Below, in pieces: positions 55,509 to 63,975 of a stretch of DNA of 64,000 nucleotides. The position numbers were made by a program, and so were the translations under genes. The notes below the pieces were generated by a model that was given only the letters and a program-made list of their open reading frames with translations, did not search any database and was not told the DNA's origin. The DNA is from JAHFDS01 sp964593795. Lineage in GTDB: Bacteria; Myxococcota_A; Polyangia; JAHFDS01. How positions within the stretch are numbered: the stretch's first letter is position 1; each line of letters starts with the position of its first letter. The DNA lies in the NCBI GenBank assembly GCA_964593795.1, contig CAZQJC010000163.1, positions 14,302 through 78,301 on the forward strand, in the 5' to 3' direction.

Positions 55509-56809
55509 CGACGAAGACCTACGGCGTCAAGCAGTTCATGGAGGCCGCGCGCAAGCAGGAGGCGGAGCTGCGCGCGGAGTACGCCCGGCTCGCGGAGCTC
55601 GACGCGCAGGATCGGGCGCGCACGCGCCAGGTGTGGGCCGAGGCCGCCAAGGCCCTCGAGGAGCTCTCCGCGGCGCTCCTGCCGGCGCTCACGCCCGAGG
55701 CGATCGCGCGCGCCGTGCAGCTCACCGGCTACCAGGCGCTCGTGCAGCAGAGCCCGATCGCGCGCCTCGAGGCCGAGGTCCGCGCGCTCGAGCAGCGCAA
55801 CGCGGAGATCGAGGCCGATGCGCGCTACCGCGACCGCGTGCTCCTGCGGGCGCCGCGCGTGGGGACGCTCGTCCGCGCGCTCGCCGAGGTGCTCGAGCAG
55901 CGCACGATCTACCAGCGCACGCTCGAGGCCTGCGCGCACCCGCGGCTCGCCCGGCTGATCGAGGTCGGCTACGGGACCGAGGCCTACAAGATCGGCTGGT
56001 GGCGCTCGAGCTACTACGCCGACTGGAAGGCCGGCGACGAGATCCTCGAGCGGTTCGCGGGCAAGAAGACCTTCGTCGAGGTGCGCGCCGAGTACGTCGA
56101 GGCCAGGCGCGCCGACGAGGAGTACGCGGCGCGGCAGCGGCAGCTCGAGGGCGAGATCGACGCGAGCGAGTCGCTCGAGGCGGAGCGCGACGAGAACCTG
56201 TGCGCGCTGGCCAGCGCCCCCGGGCGGGCCCTGGCGGCCGCACGGACGGCGCTCGGCGAGCACCTCCGCCAGACGCCCATCGCCGCGCTCGGCCCGCGCC
56301 TCGAGCAGGACGCCGAGGTGGGCCTGCTCGCCAAGCGCTGGAGCGGCCTCGAGGCCAAGGGCGCCTATCTCGAGGCGCTCTCGATGGAGCAGGTGGGCAA
56401 GCCCGCGCAGGAGATCTCCGAGGCGCTGCGCAAGCTGTCCGCGGACGTCGTCAAGCTGAGCCGCCCCAAGAAGGCGGGCACGCGCTTCCCTGCAGAGAAG
56501 TTCGAGCGGCGCTTCCAGAGCCGCGCGCCGCGCTTCGCCAAGCAGCGCGAGCGCTACGTGCGCACCTACGAGACCATCTACGTCTACGAGGACTACCACC
56601 GCTGCCACTTCGGCGCGGACTGGCTGTGGTGGGATCACATGACGCACGGCCGCGCGAGCGGCGACTTCATCCCCGAGGTGCGCGAGTTCCGCGGCACGCA
56701 CCCCGACTATCACTACCAGCCCGCCGCGGTCGACGACGGAGACGCGGCCGCCGCCATCGCGAGCGCGGACGCGGGCGAGATCGCCGGCGCGCTCACGGAT
56801 CCGTCCTGA
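55505..56809 (+). CDS. Coiled-coil protein of unknown function (434 aa)
   Basis: A 434-residue protein with a long heptad-like coiled coil in its first half (MEAARKQEAELRAEYARLAE, RLEAEVRALEQRNAEIEADA, RQLEGEIDASESLEAERDEN) and a globular C-terminal part with clustered aromatic and His residues (YVYEDYHRCHFGADWLWWDH, HPDYHYQPAAV). It has no signal peptide. The His/Tyr/Trp-rich end could be a metal or cofactor site, or a substrate for neighbouring radical SAM enzymes, but this is inference. The GTG overlaps the preceding stop; the stop shares one base with the ATG of the glycosyltransferase-like gene. Confidence 0.8.
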   Translation: MTTKTYGVKQFMEAARKQEAELRAEYARLAELDAQDRARTRQVWAEAAKALEELSAALLPALTPEAIARAVQLTGYQALVQQSPIARLEAEVRALEQRNAEIEADARYRDRVLLRAPRVGTLVRALAEVLEQRTIYQRTLEACAHPRLARLIEVGYGTEAYKIGWWRSSYYADWKAGDEILERFAGKKTFVEVRAEYVEARRADEEYAARQRQLEGEIDASESLEAERDENLCALASAPGRALAAARTALGEHLRQTPIAALGPRLEQDAEVGLLAKRWSGLEAKGAYLEALSMEQVGKPAQEISEALRKLSADVVKLSRPKKAGTRFPAEKFERRFQSRAPRFAKQRERYVRTYETIYVYEDYHRCHFGADWLWWDHMTHGRASGDFIPEVREFRGTHPDYHYQPAAVDDGDAAAAIASADAGEIAGALTDPS

Positions 56810-58416
56810 TGGCGCGCACGCTCCGCATCGTCAACTACGCGGTCAACGGCTCGGGCGTCGGCCATCTGCAGCGGCTCGTCGCGATCAGCCGGTGGCTGCG
56901 GCGCTACGCGGCGCACGCGGGGGTGCGCGCCGAGATCTACTTTTTGACGTCGAGCGAGGCCGATGGCCTCCTGTTCCACGAGCGCTTCGCGTCGTTCAAG
57001 CTGCCGTCGAAGACCGCGGTCACCGAGGCGGGCCTCGACAAGCTCGCCTACCTCGCGCTCGCCAAGCAATGGGTGTGGCACTCGCTGGGCCTGCTGCGCC
57101 CGGACCTCCTCGTCGTGGACACGTTCCCGCGCGGCTCGTTCGGCGAGCTGCTCTCGGCCCTCGACCTCGTCGCCAGGAAGGCGTTCGTCTACCGGCCCAT
57201 GAAGGCCGCGTTCGCCGAGCGAGCGGACTTCCAGGCCATGCTGCCGCTCTACGACGCCATCCTCGTGCCCGATCACGACGACGGCACGACGCGCGTGCCC
57301 GAGGCCGCCCGCGCGCGCCTGCACCACACGGGGCCGGTCATGGTGCGAGAGCGCGTGGAGCTCCTGTCGCGGGAGGAGGCGCGGGCGCGCCTCGGGCTGC
57401 CCGACGGCGAGCTCGCGGTGTACGTGTCGGCGGGCGGCGGCGGCGACCCGGGCGCCGAGGCGCAGCTCCACGAGGTCGCGCGCGTGCTGCTCGGCGAGCC
57501 GGGCCTGCACCTCGTGGTCGGCGCGGGCCCGCTCTACCGGGGCCGCGCGATCCACGACCCGCGCGTGCGGTGGCTGGTCGATCCGGCCGCCGCGGAGCTC
57601 ATGGCGGGCGTGGATCTGGCGGTGTGCGCGGCCGGCTACAACACGTTCTTCGAGCTCATGCACGCGGGCGTGCCGGCCGTGTGGGTGCCGCAGGAGAAGA
57701 TCGCCGACGAGCAGGACGTGCGCGCGGCGCGGGCGGTGGCGGCGGGCGCCGCGGTGCAGCTCGCGCGGGGAGAGCTCTCCGCGGGCCTCTCGGCCGCCGT
57801 GCGCGCCTGGCGCGATCCGGCGGCGCGGGCGCGGGCGGCGGAGGCGGCGCGGGCGCTCGTGCCGCGCAACCACGCGCGCGAGCTGGCGGCGGAGCTCCTG
57901 CGGCTCGTCCTGCCCGAGCACGAGGTGGCCGCGGCCGAGGCGGCCGTCACGGACTCGCTCCTCGAGGCGGCGCGCGGGCTCGGCGGGGACCTCGAGCCGT
58001 TCCTGACCCTCATGCACGCGCTCGCGCCCGAGGGCGCCGCGGCGACCCCCGAGCACGCGACGCGCCTGCTCGAGGACGCGGCCGCGCGTGGCCTGCCGCC
58101 GGCCGAGGCCGTGCGCCTCGTCGAGCTCTTCCTGCGCCGGTTGCCGGCCGCACCGGTCGCGGAGCGTGCGCGCGCGGGCCACGTCGTGCTCGCGGCGCTC
58201 TCGCCCTTTTCCGACTGGCACGGGGCGCTCGTGCTCCTGCGCATGCTCGGCGCGGAGCGCGAGCTCGGCCCGCTCGAGCTCTCGAGCCGGCTCGGGGCGT
58301 TCCTCGGCAGGTTGCACGGCCGGGGCGAGGACCTCTACCGCGGCATCGCGCTCCTGTCGGCCGCGCAGGCCGGCGGCGCGAGCACGAACCGCGAGCTCCT
58401 CGAGCGCGCGCCGTGA
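56809..58416 (+). CDS. MurG/MGT-like GT-B glycosyltransferase (535 aa)
   Basis: A 535-residue protein. The N-terminus (LRIVNYAVNGSGVGHLQRLV) has the G-x-G-H glycine loop of GT-B enzymes that use UDP-sugars; the C-terminal domain has AVYVSAGGGGDPG, HLVVGAGPLYRG, and AAGYNTFFELMHAGVPAVWVPQEK, the donor-binding region of MurG-like enzymes. Residues about 350-535 form an extra helical domain not usual in the family (DLEPFLTLMHALAPEGAA..., AGHVVLAALSPFSDWHGALV). The ATG overlaps the coiled-coil gene stop (TGATG) and its stop overlaps the first radical SAM gene. Donor and acceptor are unknown. Confidence 0.85.
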   Translation: MARTLRIVNYAVNGSGVGHLQRLVAISRWLRRYAAHAGVRAEIYFLTSSEADGLLFHERFASFKLPSKTAVTEAGLDKLAYLALAKQWVWHSLGLLRPDLLVVDTFPRGSFGELLSALDLVARKAFVYRPMKAAFAERADFQAMLPLYDAILVPDHDDGTTRVPEAARARLHHTGPVMVRERVELLSREEARARLGLPDGELAVYVSAGGGGDPGAEAQLHEVARVLLGEPGLHLVVGAGPLYRGRAIHDPRVRWLVDPAAAELMAGVDLAVCAAGYNTFFELMHAGVPAVWVPQEKIADEQDVRAARAVAAGAAVQLARGELSAGLSAAVRAWRDPAARARAAEAARALVPRNHARELAAELLRLVLPEHEVAAAEAAVTDSLLEAARGLGGDLEPFLTLMHALAPEGAAATPEHATRLLEDAAARGLPPAEAVRLVELFLRRLPAAPVAERARAGHVVLAALSPFSDWHGALVLLRMLGAERELGPLELSSRLGAFLGRLHGRGEDLYRGIALLSAAQAGGASTNRELLERAP

Positions 58417-59480
58417 AGGACGGCGACCGTCGCCTCGACGCGCTGGCGGCCGGGCGCGTCGACCTCGGCCCGGAGACGGTTCACGTCGACATCACGAATG
58501 CTTGCAACACCAACTGCATCACCTGCTGGGACCACTCGCCCCTCCTCGACGTGGCGCGGCCCGCGGCGTGGAAGCAGAAGCGCGCCACGCCCGCCGCCGT
58601 CGAGGCCCTGCTCGACGACGTCGCGTCGCTCGGCGGCCTGCGCGCGATCATCGTCTCGGGCATGGGCGACCCGATGGTGCACCCGCGCGTCTACGACATC
58701 CTCGGCGCGGTCAAGCGGCGCGGCCTGCACCTGACCATCATCACGAACCTCATCCCCGCCGATCCCGAGCGGCTGCTCGCCCTGGAGGTCGATCAGCTCC
58801 TCATCGGCATCCACGGCGCCACCGAGGAGGCGTACCGCGCGTTCCACCCGAGCTTCCGCGGGGACGAGTGGCGGCAGCTCCACGCGATGCTGGGGCGCTT
58901 CGCGGCCGCGGGGCGTCGCTACAAGCACGTCCACGTGATCTGCGCGCCGAACGCGGGCGAGCTCTCCGGGATGGTGCGCCTCGGCGACCGCTACCGGGCC
59001 GCGCAGGTGACCTTCAAGCTCGCGGGCCTGCACTCGGGGACCGAGGCGGCGCGGATCACCGAGGCGCAGCGGGCGCACCTCGGCGAGGTGGGCGTGCCGG
59101 CCGCGGCGGCCCTCGCGCGCGAGCTCGGCGTCGCCACCAACCTCGACGTCTTCGCCCGGCAGCTCGACGCCGGCGGCGAGGCCACCGCGCCCATCGCGGA
59201 GGTCGGCTGCTTCCAGGGGCACTACTACGCGCGCGTGCTCGTGGACGGCACGGTGCTCTACTGCTGCAACACCGACGTGCGCGTCGGCTCGCTGGCGGAG
59301 GCGCGCTTCTCGGAGCTCTGGCGCGGCGAGGCCTGGAGCGCGCTGCGGCAACGCATGCGTAGGGGCGAATACTTCGCGAGCTGCGGCCAGTGCGGGAAGT
59401 TCAACCAGAACGTCGCGCTCGCGCGGCGCTTCGAGGCCCGCCACGGCCGGGCGCGCCTGCTCGCGGTGACGGGGCGATGA
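58413..59480 (+). CDS. Radical SAM protein with SPASM-like C-terminus
   Basis: A 355-residue enzyme. The SAM-binding [4Fe-4S] cluster motif is C31-N-T-N-C35-I-T-C38, with the TNACNTNCITCWDHS context common to peptide-modifying enzymes. The second motif reads VSGMGDPMVHP, replacing the usual GGEP. The C-terminal region, residues 255-345, has VGCFQGHYY, LYCCNTDVRVG and SCGQCGKFN, a SPASM-like auxiliary cluster pattern. SPASM enzymes typically modify ribosomal peptides or activate protein radicals. GTG start overlaps the previous stop, and the stop overlaps the next start. Substrate unknown. Confidence 0.88.
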   Translation: MKDGDRRLDALAAGRVDLGPETVHVDITNACNTNCITCWDHSPLLDVARPAAWKQKRATPAAVEALLDDVASLGGLRAIIVSGMGDPMVHPRVYDILGAVKRRGLHLTIITNLIPADPERLLALEVDQLLIGIHGATEEAYRAFHPSFRGDEWRQLHAMLGRFAAAGRRYKHVHVICAPNAGELSGMVRLGDRYRAAQVTFKLAGLHSGTEAARITEAQRAHLGEVGVPAAAALARELGVATNLDVFARQLDAGGEATAPIAEVGCFQGHYYARVLVDGTVLYCCNTDVRVGSLAEARFSELWRGEAWSALRQRMRRGEYFASCGQCGKFNQNVALARRFEARHGRARLLAVTGR

Positions 59481-60328
59481 CGCGGCAGCCCACGGTCGAG
59501 TGGCAAGTCTGCGGCGTCTGCAACTACGACTGCAGCTACTGCATCCAGAGCAAGCGGACGCGCGTCGGCCACCCGTCGGACGACGAGGTCGAGCGGTTCC
59601 TCGCGTTCTTCGGCGCGCTCCCGGGGCACTGGGAGATCAAGATGACCGGCGGCGAGCCGTTCGCGTTCCGCGCCTTCCTGGGGCGCATCGTGCCGGGCCT
59701 GATCGCTGACACGCCGCACACGATCTCGGTCCTGACCAACCTGTCGGCGCCGCTCGCGCAGCTCGAGCGGTTCGCGCGGCTCACGCGCGGGCGCCTCGGA
59801 ATCGTGAGCGCCAGCCTGCACCTCGAGCACGTGGGCGTCGCGGAGTTCGTCGAAAAGGCAGCCGCCTTCCGCGCGATGAACGATCCGGCGGCGCGCCTGG
59901 AGGTCAACGCGGTGCTCGTGCCGGGGCGGCTCGCCGAGGTGCGCGCGGCGGAGGCCGCGCTCGGGGCTGCGGGGCTGCGGCTCTTCCCGCAGGTCATGAA
60001 GGTCGGGCCGGGCGTCGTGGAGTACGACGAGGCCGACCGCGCGCACGTGGACGCCCTCGTGGGCCTGTCGCCGGGGCCGCGCCGCGCGAACGTGGCGCCG
60101 AGCTACGCCGGCAAGCGCTGCTGGGCCGGCGTCGAGTACTTCGTGCTCCTGCAGGACGGCGAGGCGTTCGCCTGTCGCACCGCGCGCCGCTTCGGCCAGG
60201 GGCGCCTCGGCAACGCACTCGAGGGCACGCTCGCGCGCTGGCTCGCGCCGAGCCCGTGCCCCTACACGATTTGTCCGTGCACGGTGCCCGCGAACCGGGG
60301 GATGATCGAGGGCGTGGGGGACGCGTGA
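59477..60328 (+). CDS. Radical SAM protein, paralogue 1 with C-terminal C-x4-C-x-C motif
   Basis: A 283-residue radical SAM enzyme with C15-N-Y-D-C19-S-Y-C22, the KMTGGEPF motif and VLTNLSAPLAQ following. The C-terminal half has CWAGVEYFVLLQDG, ACRT, then PCPYTICPCTVPANRGM, so Cys residues could hold an auxiliary cluster. The next gene encodes a paralogue with the same C-terminal motif. It also has a Cys at residue 12 in VCGVCNY. ATGA overlap upstream, GTGA overlap downstream. Probably acts together with the paralogue; substrate unknown. Confidence 0.85.
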   Translation: MTRQPTVEWQVCGVCNYDCSYCIQSKRTRVGHPSDDEVERFLAFFGALPGHWEIKMTGGEPFAFRAFLGRIVPGLIADTPHTISVLTNLSAPLAQLERFARLTRGRLGIVSASLHLEHVGVAEFVEKAAAFRAMNDPAARLEVNAVLVPGRLAEVRAAEAALGAAGLRLFPQVMKVGPGVVEYDEADRAHVDALVGLSPGPRRANVAPSYAGKRCWAGVEYFVLLQDGEAFACRTARRFGQGRLGNALEGTLARWLAPSPCPYTICPCTVPANRGMIEGVGDA

Positions 60329-61206
60329 GCCTCGCGACGACGGCGACGCCCCGGCCCGACGAGGGCGTGATCAGCTGGAACGTCAACACCGCGTGCAACT
60401 ACCGGTGCACCTACTGCACGCAGCGCTTCAAGGACGACCGCGGCCGCTGGAGCCGCGACACCCCGCGCTTCCTCGAGGCCTTCGCGCGCCTGCCTGGGCG
60501 CTGGGAGATCAAGCTCAGCGGCGGTGAGCCGTTCGTCCACCCGACCCTCGACGAGATCGTGGCCGGGATCGCCGGGCTCGGCCATCGCGTGTCGATCGTG
60601 ACGAATCTGTCCGCCTCGCGCGAGCGGCTCGGCGGCTTCGTCCGCGCCGCGGCCGGGCGTGTCGGCGTGTTCTCGTGCAGCTTGCACCTCGAGTACGTGG
60701 ACGACGTCGGGGCGTTCTGCGACAAGGCGCGCTGGCTGCAGGATGCCCTCTGCGCGGCGGCCGATCCGGCGCTGCCGGCGCCGCACCTGTGCGTGACGTC
60801 GGTGGCGACGCGGGGCGTGCTCGCCGCGCTGCCGGCCCTGCACGAGCGCTTCGCAGGCGCGGGCATCGCGCACAAGGTGCAGCCGGAGAAGCAAGGCGGC
60901 GCGGTCGTCGACTACTCGCGGGACGAGGCGACGGTCCTCCTGCAGCTCGGCGGGCACAACCGGACCGGCGTCATCGAGAACGACTTCCGCGGCAGGCCGT
61001 GCTGGGCGGGGGCGCGCTACTTCGTGCTCGACGACGCCGGGCAGGCGTTTCGCTGCTACCCGTCGAGGCGCGCGAGGGTCGAGCCGCTCGGCGACTTCCT
61101 CTCGCCCGCGTTCGCGCTGTTCGAGGACCCGCGTCCGTGCCGCTACCGGAGCTGCACGTGCACGGTCCCCATTGCTCGCGGCATGATGCCGCGCGAGGTG
61201 TCATGA
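60325..61206 (+). CDS. Radical SAM protein, paralogue 2 with C-terminal C-x4-C-x-C motif
   Basis: A 293-residue radical SAM enzyme with C24-N-Y-R-C28-T-Y-C31, KLSGGEPFVHP and VTNLSASRE. It shares segments with the previous gene product: CWAGARYFVLDDAG, FRCYPSRR, and the C-terminal PCRYRSCTCTVPIARGM. The pair probably arose by duplication. Auxiliary-cluster binding by the C-terminal cysteines is inferred from their conservation. Overlaps its neighbours by four bases on both sides. Substrate unknown. Confidence 0.85.
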   Translation: MSLATTATPRPDEGVISWNVNTACNYRCTYCTQRFKDDRGRWSRDTPRFLEAFARLPGRWEIKLSGGEPFVHPTLDEIVAGIAGLGHRVSIVTNLSASRERLGGFVRAAAGRVGVFSCSLHLEYVDDVGAFCDKARWLQDALCAAADPALPAPHLCVTSVATRGVLAALPALHERFAGAGIAHKVQPEKQGGAVVDYSRDEATVLLQLGGHNRTGVIENDFRGRPCWAGARYFVLDDAGQAFRCYPSRRARVEPLGDFLSPAFALFEDPRPCRYRSCTCTVPIARGMMPREVS

Positions 61207-61712
61207 AGTTCCGAACGTTCCGCTTGCTGGCCGTCGGCGGGGTGCTGCTCGCGGGCGGCGGGCTCGTCTACTGGCTCCAGGCGCGCGCGCCCGCGACCCC
61301 GCCGGCCCAGCCGATGAAGGTGCTGGCGCCGAGGCCCGCCGCGCCCACCAATGCCGCGCCCACCAACGCCGCGCCCACCAATGCCGCGCCCACCAACGCA
61401 GCGCCGGGCGACCTCTCGCTGCGGCCGATGGATCAGGAGATCTTGACGCGCCTGGGCGCCCCCATCCTGGGCGAGAAGGCCAAGGACGTCTTCTCCGGCC
61501 GTCCCTACAAGGTGAACCTCTTCCAGGACGGCGGGGCGAAGCTCCCGAACCGGGTGAAGATCGACCTCGATCGCGACGACAAGTGGGACGAGAAGTGGTC
61601 GGTCGAGCGGGACGGCGCCGCGCTCAAGGTCAAGCGCCAGGTCGCGCCGGCCGACGACGAGCGATACACCGACGAGTACCGCCTCGACGCGGGGCGCTGG
61701 CGCCGGAAGTGA
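61203..61712 (+). CDS. Membrane-anchored protein with APTNA repeat linker (169 aa)
   Basis: A 169-residue protein with an N-terminal membrane anchor (about 8-28, LLAVGGVLLAGGGLVYWL), an extracytoplasmic Pro/Ala/Thr/Asn linker of repeated APTNA units (DNA tandem repeat about 61338-61405), and a C-terminal domain rich in Lys, Asp and Arg (KVNLFQDGGAKLPNRVKIDL, DRDDKWDEKWSVERDG). The Asp-rich stretch NRVKIDLDRDDKWDEK resembles calcium-binding repeats. The start and stop overlap neighbours. A periplasmic partner of the adjacent binding protein is plausible. Confidence 0.75.
   Translation: MKFRTFRLLAVGGVLLAGGGLVYWLQARAPATPPAQPMKVLAPRPAAPTNAAPTNAAPTNAAPTNAAPGDLSLRPMDQEILTRLGAPILGEKAKDVFSGRPYKVNLFQDGGAKLPNRVKIDLDRDDKWDEKWSVERDGAALKVKRQVAPADDERYTDEYRLDAGRWRRK
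61338..61405 (+). repeat. 15-base tandem repeat coding the APTNA linker
   Basis: About 4.5 units of 15 bases (core GCCGCGCCCACCAA) differing at one or two positions, with an alternating T/C at the Asn codon. The repeat is in frame and lengthens the linker by five residues per unit. Confidence 0.8.
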
Positions 61713-62740
61713 TCGTGCCCCGCGCCGCCGGCCGCCATCGCGCATCCCGCCTCGCGCTGGGTGCGGCCACGGTCCTCTGCGTGCTGCTCGCGCGGACGAC
61801 CGGCGCGGCCGACGTCACCGACTGGATCATGGCGTCGGTGGCGCCGGACGGCTCGCCCTCGGCGCAGCTCCTCGGCGACCTGAGCCGCTCGTTCGAGCGC
61901 GCGTCAGGCGGCAGGATCAGGATCAAGGAGCGCTTCGGCGGCGTGCTCGGCGACGAGATCACCACGTTCGGTGACTGCCAGAAGGGGCGCGTCCAGCTCT
62001 GGGCGGGCTCGGTGAGCGCGGCGGAGGCCGCCGTGCCCGGCGTGACGGTCCTCGACACCCCGTACCTGGTCGCAGACCTCGGCGCCTACGGGCGTGGCGT
62101 CCGTGGCGACGTCCTCGACGGTCCGCTCGCCGGACGCGCCTTCCGCGCACACGGGATCGTGCCGTTCGCGGCCGGATTCGTGGGCTGGCGCTCGATCTCG
62201 ACGCGCGAGAAGCCGGTGCGCGTCCCGGCGGACCTGCGCGGCCTCCGCATGCGCTCGCTGCCGAGCGCGCTGCACATCTCGCTGTGGCGGCACCTCGGCG
62301 CGGTCCCGAAGGTCACCGCGCTCACGGAGGTCCTGTCGACCTTCCGCGAGAAGCTGGTGGACGCGGTGGACCTGCAGGTCGTCTACCTCTTCGCGACCTC
62401 GCTCGTGGAGCAGATCCGCCATCACACGCGGTCGAGCCACATGGCGCAGACCGCGGCGGTGTTCATCAACAAGGACGCCTTCGGCCGACTCTCGAAGCGC
62501 GCCCAGGGCGAGCTGCTGCGCCTGCGGATGGAGTGGACGGCGCGCTCGAACAAGGTGCACGGCGCGCTCGAGGACGAGCTCGTCGACGCGGTGCGGGCCG
62601 CGGGCGTGCAGGTGATCGTGCCGACCGCGGCGGAGCAGGCCGCGTGGCGGCAGGCCACGGCGCCGCTCGCGGCCGAGGCGCTGCGGCGCGGCGGGCCTGT
62701 GGGCGCGGAGATCATCCAGGCCGTGCAAGCCGCGCGATGA
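61709..62740 (+). CDS. TRAP-type (DctP family) solute-binding protein, second copy
   Basis: A 343-residue exported protein, signal peptide LALGAATVLCVLLARTTGAA. DctP features: IMASVAPDGSPSAQLL, FERASGGRIRIKERFGGVLG, GRVQLWAGSVSAAEAAVPG, VPADLRGLRMRSLPSALHIS and VDAVDLQVVYLFATS. It differs from the copy at 35967 in length and many residues, so the two are diverged paralogues, not a recent duplication. No DctQM permease genes are adjacent. The GTG start overlaps the preceding stop (GTGA). Position in the cluster suggests it feeds or senses a ligand for the modification system. Confidence 0.85.
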   Translation: MIVPRAAGRHRASRLALGAATVLCVLLARTTGAADVTDWIMASVAPDGSPSAQLLGDLSRSFERASGGRIRIKERFGGVLGDEITTFGDCQKGRVQLWAGSVSAAEAAVPGVTVLDTPYLVADLGAYGRGVRGDVLDGPLAGRAFRAHGIVPFAAGFVGWRSISTREKPVRVPADLRGLRMRSLPSALHISLWRHLGAVPKVTALTEVLSTFREKLVDAVDLQVVYLFATSLVEQIRHHTRSSHMAQTAAVFINKDAFGRLSKRAQGELLRLRMEWTARSNKVHGALEDELVDAVRAAGVQVIVPTAAEQAAWRQATAPLAAEALRRGGPVGAEIIQAVQAAR

Positions 62741-62779
62741 GGGGCGGCGCGGGGCGCGCACCCGTGATATGCGACCGGC

Positions 62780-63841
62780 ATGACGTTCGATCCGAACGCC
62801 GCGGCCGCGGCCGACTCGGGCATCTACGGCCTCTCCGACGCGCCGGCCGACGCGCGCGTGGTGCTGATCCCCGTGCCCTGGGAGGTCACCACGTCCTACC
62901 GCCCCGGCACCGCCGGCGGTCCGCAGGCGATCCTCGAGGCCTCGCGGCAGGTCGACCTCTTCGACGTGGACAGCGGCATGCCGTACCGCGCCGGCATCGC
63001 GATGCTCGAGCAGTCCGCCGAGGTCCGCGAGTGGAACGCCGAGGGGCGCGCGCTCGCGGAGCGAGTCATCGCCACGGGCGGGGTCCTCGGCGGGGACGAG
63101 GCGCTCGGAAGGGCGCTCGAGCGCGTCAACGTCCTGTCCGCCCAGCTCAACGAATGGGTGCGCGCCGAGGCCGGGTCCTGGCTCGACGCGGGCAAGCTCG
63201 TCGGCGTCGTGGGCGGCGACCACTCGACGCCGTTCGGCCTCATCGCCGCGCTCGCGGCGCGCCACCCGGGCCTCGGCATCCTCCACGTGGACGCGCACGC
63301 GGACCTGCGGAATGCCTACGAGGGCTTCACGTGGTCGCACGCGTCGATCATGTTCAACGTGCTCGAGCGCGTGCCCGGCGTCGAGCGGCTCGTGCAGGTC
63401 GGCATCCGTGATCTCTGCGAGGCGGAGCTCGAGGTCATCGCGGCCTCGCGCGGCCGCGTCGCCACCTACTTCGACGACGAGCTCTCCGCGCGGCGCTTCT
63501 GCGGCGAGAGCTGGGCGAGCCAGTGCGAGGGCATCGTCGAGGAGCTGCCGGAGCAGGTCTACCTGTCGTTCGACATCGACGGGCTCGATCCGTCGCTGTG
63601 CCCGAGCACGGGCACGCCGGTGCCGGGCGGCCTGTCGTTCCAGCAGGCCACGTTCCTCGTCGCGCAGGTCGTGCGATCGGGCCGCACGATCGTCGGCTTC
63701 GACCTCAACGAGGTCGCGCCGGGCGCGGACGAGTGGGACGCCAACGTGGGGGCGCGGCTGCTCTACAAGATGATCGGCTGGGCGCTGCGGTCGCACGGCG
63801 AGGCGTGGCTCGCCGCCCCGCCGTCCCGCCGCCGGCGGTAG
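62780..63841 (+). CDS. Arginase/agmatinase/formiminoglutamase family hydrolase
   Basis: A 353-residue manganese ureohydrolase-fold enzyme. The metal ligands are in VGVVGGDHSTPFG (His148), LHVDAHADLRNAYEGF (Asp171, His173, Asp175) and YLSFDIDGLDPSLCPSTGTP (Asp265, Asp267). The sequence TSYRPGTAGGPQAILEASRQVDLFD resembles agmatinases more than arginases. Insertions around GVLGGDEALGRAL are unusual. It starts 39 bases after the DctP-like gene, so it may share its transcript, but does not overlap. Substrate among guanidino compounds is unknown. Confidence 0.88.
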   Translation: MTFDPNAAAAADSGIYGLSDAPADARVVLIPVPWEVTTSYRPGTAGGPQAILEASRQVDLFDVDSGMPYRAGIAMLEQSAEVREWNAEGRALAERVIATGGVLGGDEALGRALERVNVLSAQLNEWVRAEAGSWLDAGKLVGVVGGDHSTPFGLIAALAARHPGLGILHVDAHADLRNAYEGFTWSHASIMFNVLERVPGVERLVQVGIRDLCEAELEVIAASRGRVATYFDDELSARRFCGESWASQCEGIVEELPEQVYLSFDIDGLDPSLCPSTGTPVPGGLSFQQATFLVAQVVRSGRTIVGFDLNEVAPGADEWDANVGARLLYKMIGWALRSHGEAWLAAPPSRRRR

Positions 63842-63975
63842 CGGGGCGCTCTCATGATTCGTCACATCTGCCAAGGCGCATGGATAGGGCGGGAGCGAGG
63901 CCCAAGCGATCGATTCTTCTGGCCCCTAACACCACGCCCGGCCTCACCCCGTCGTGGCGTCCACCGCGGTCAGTC

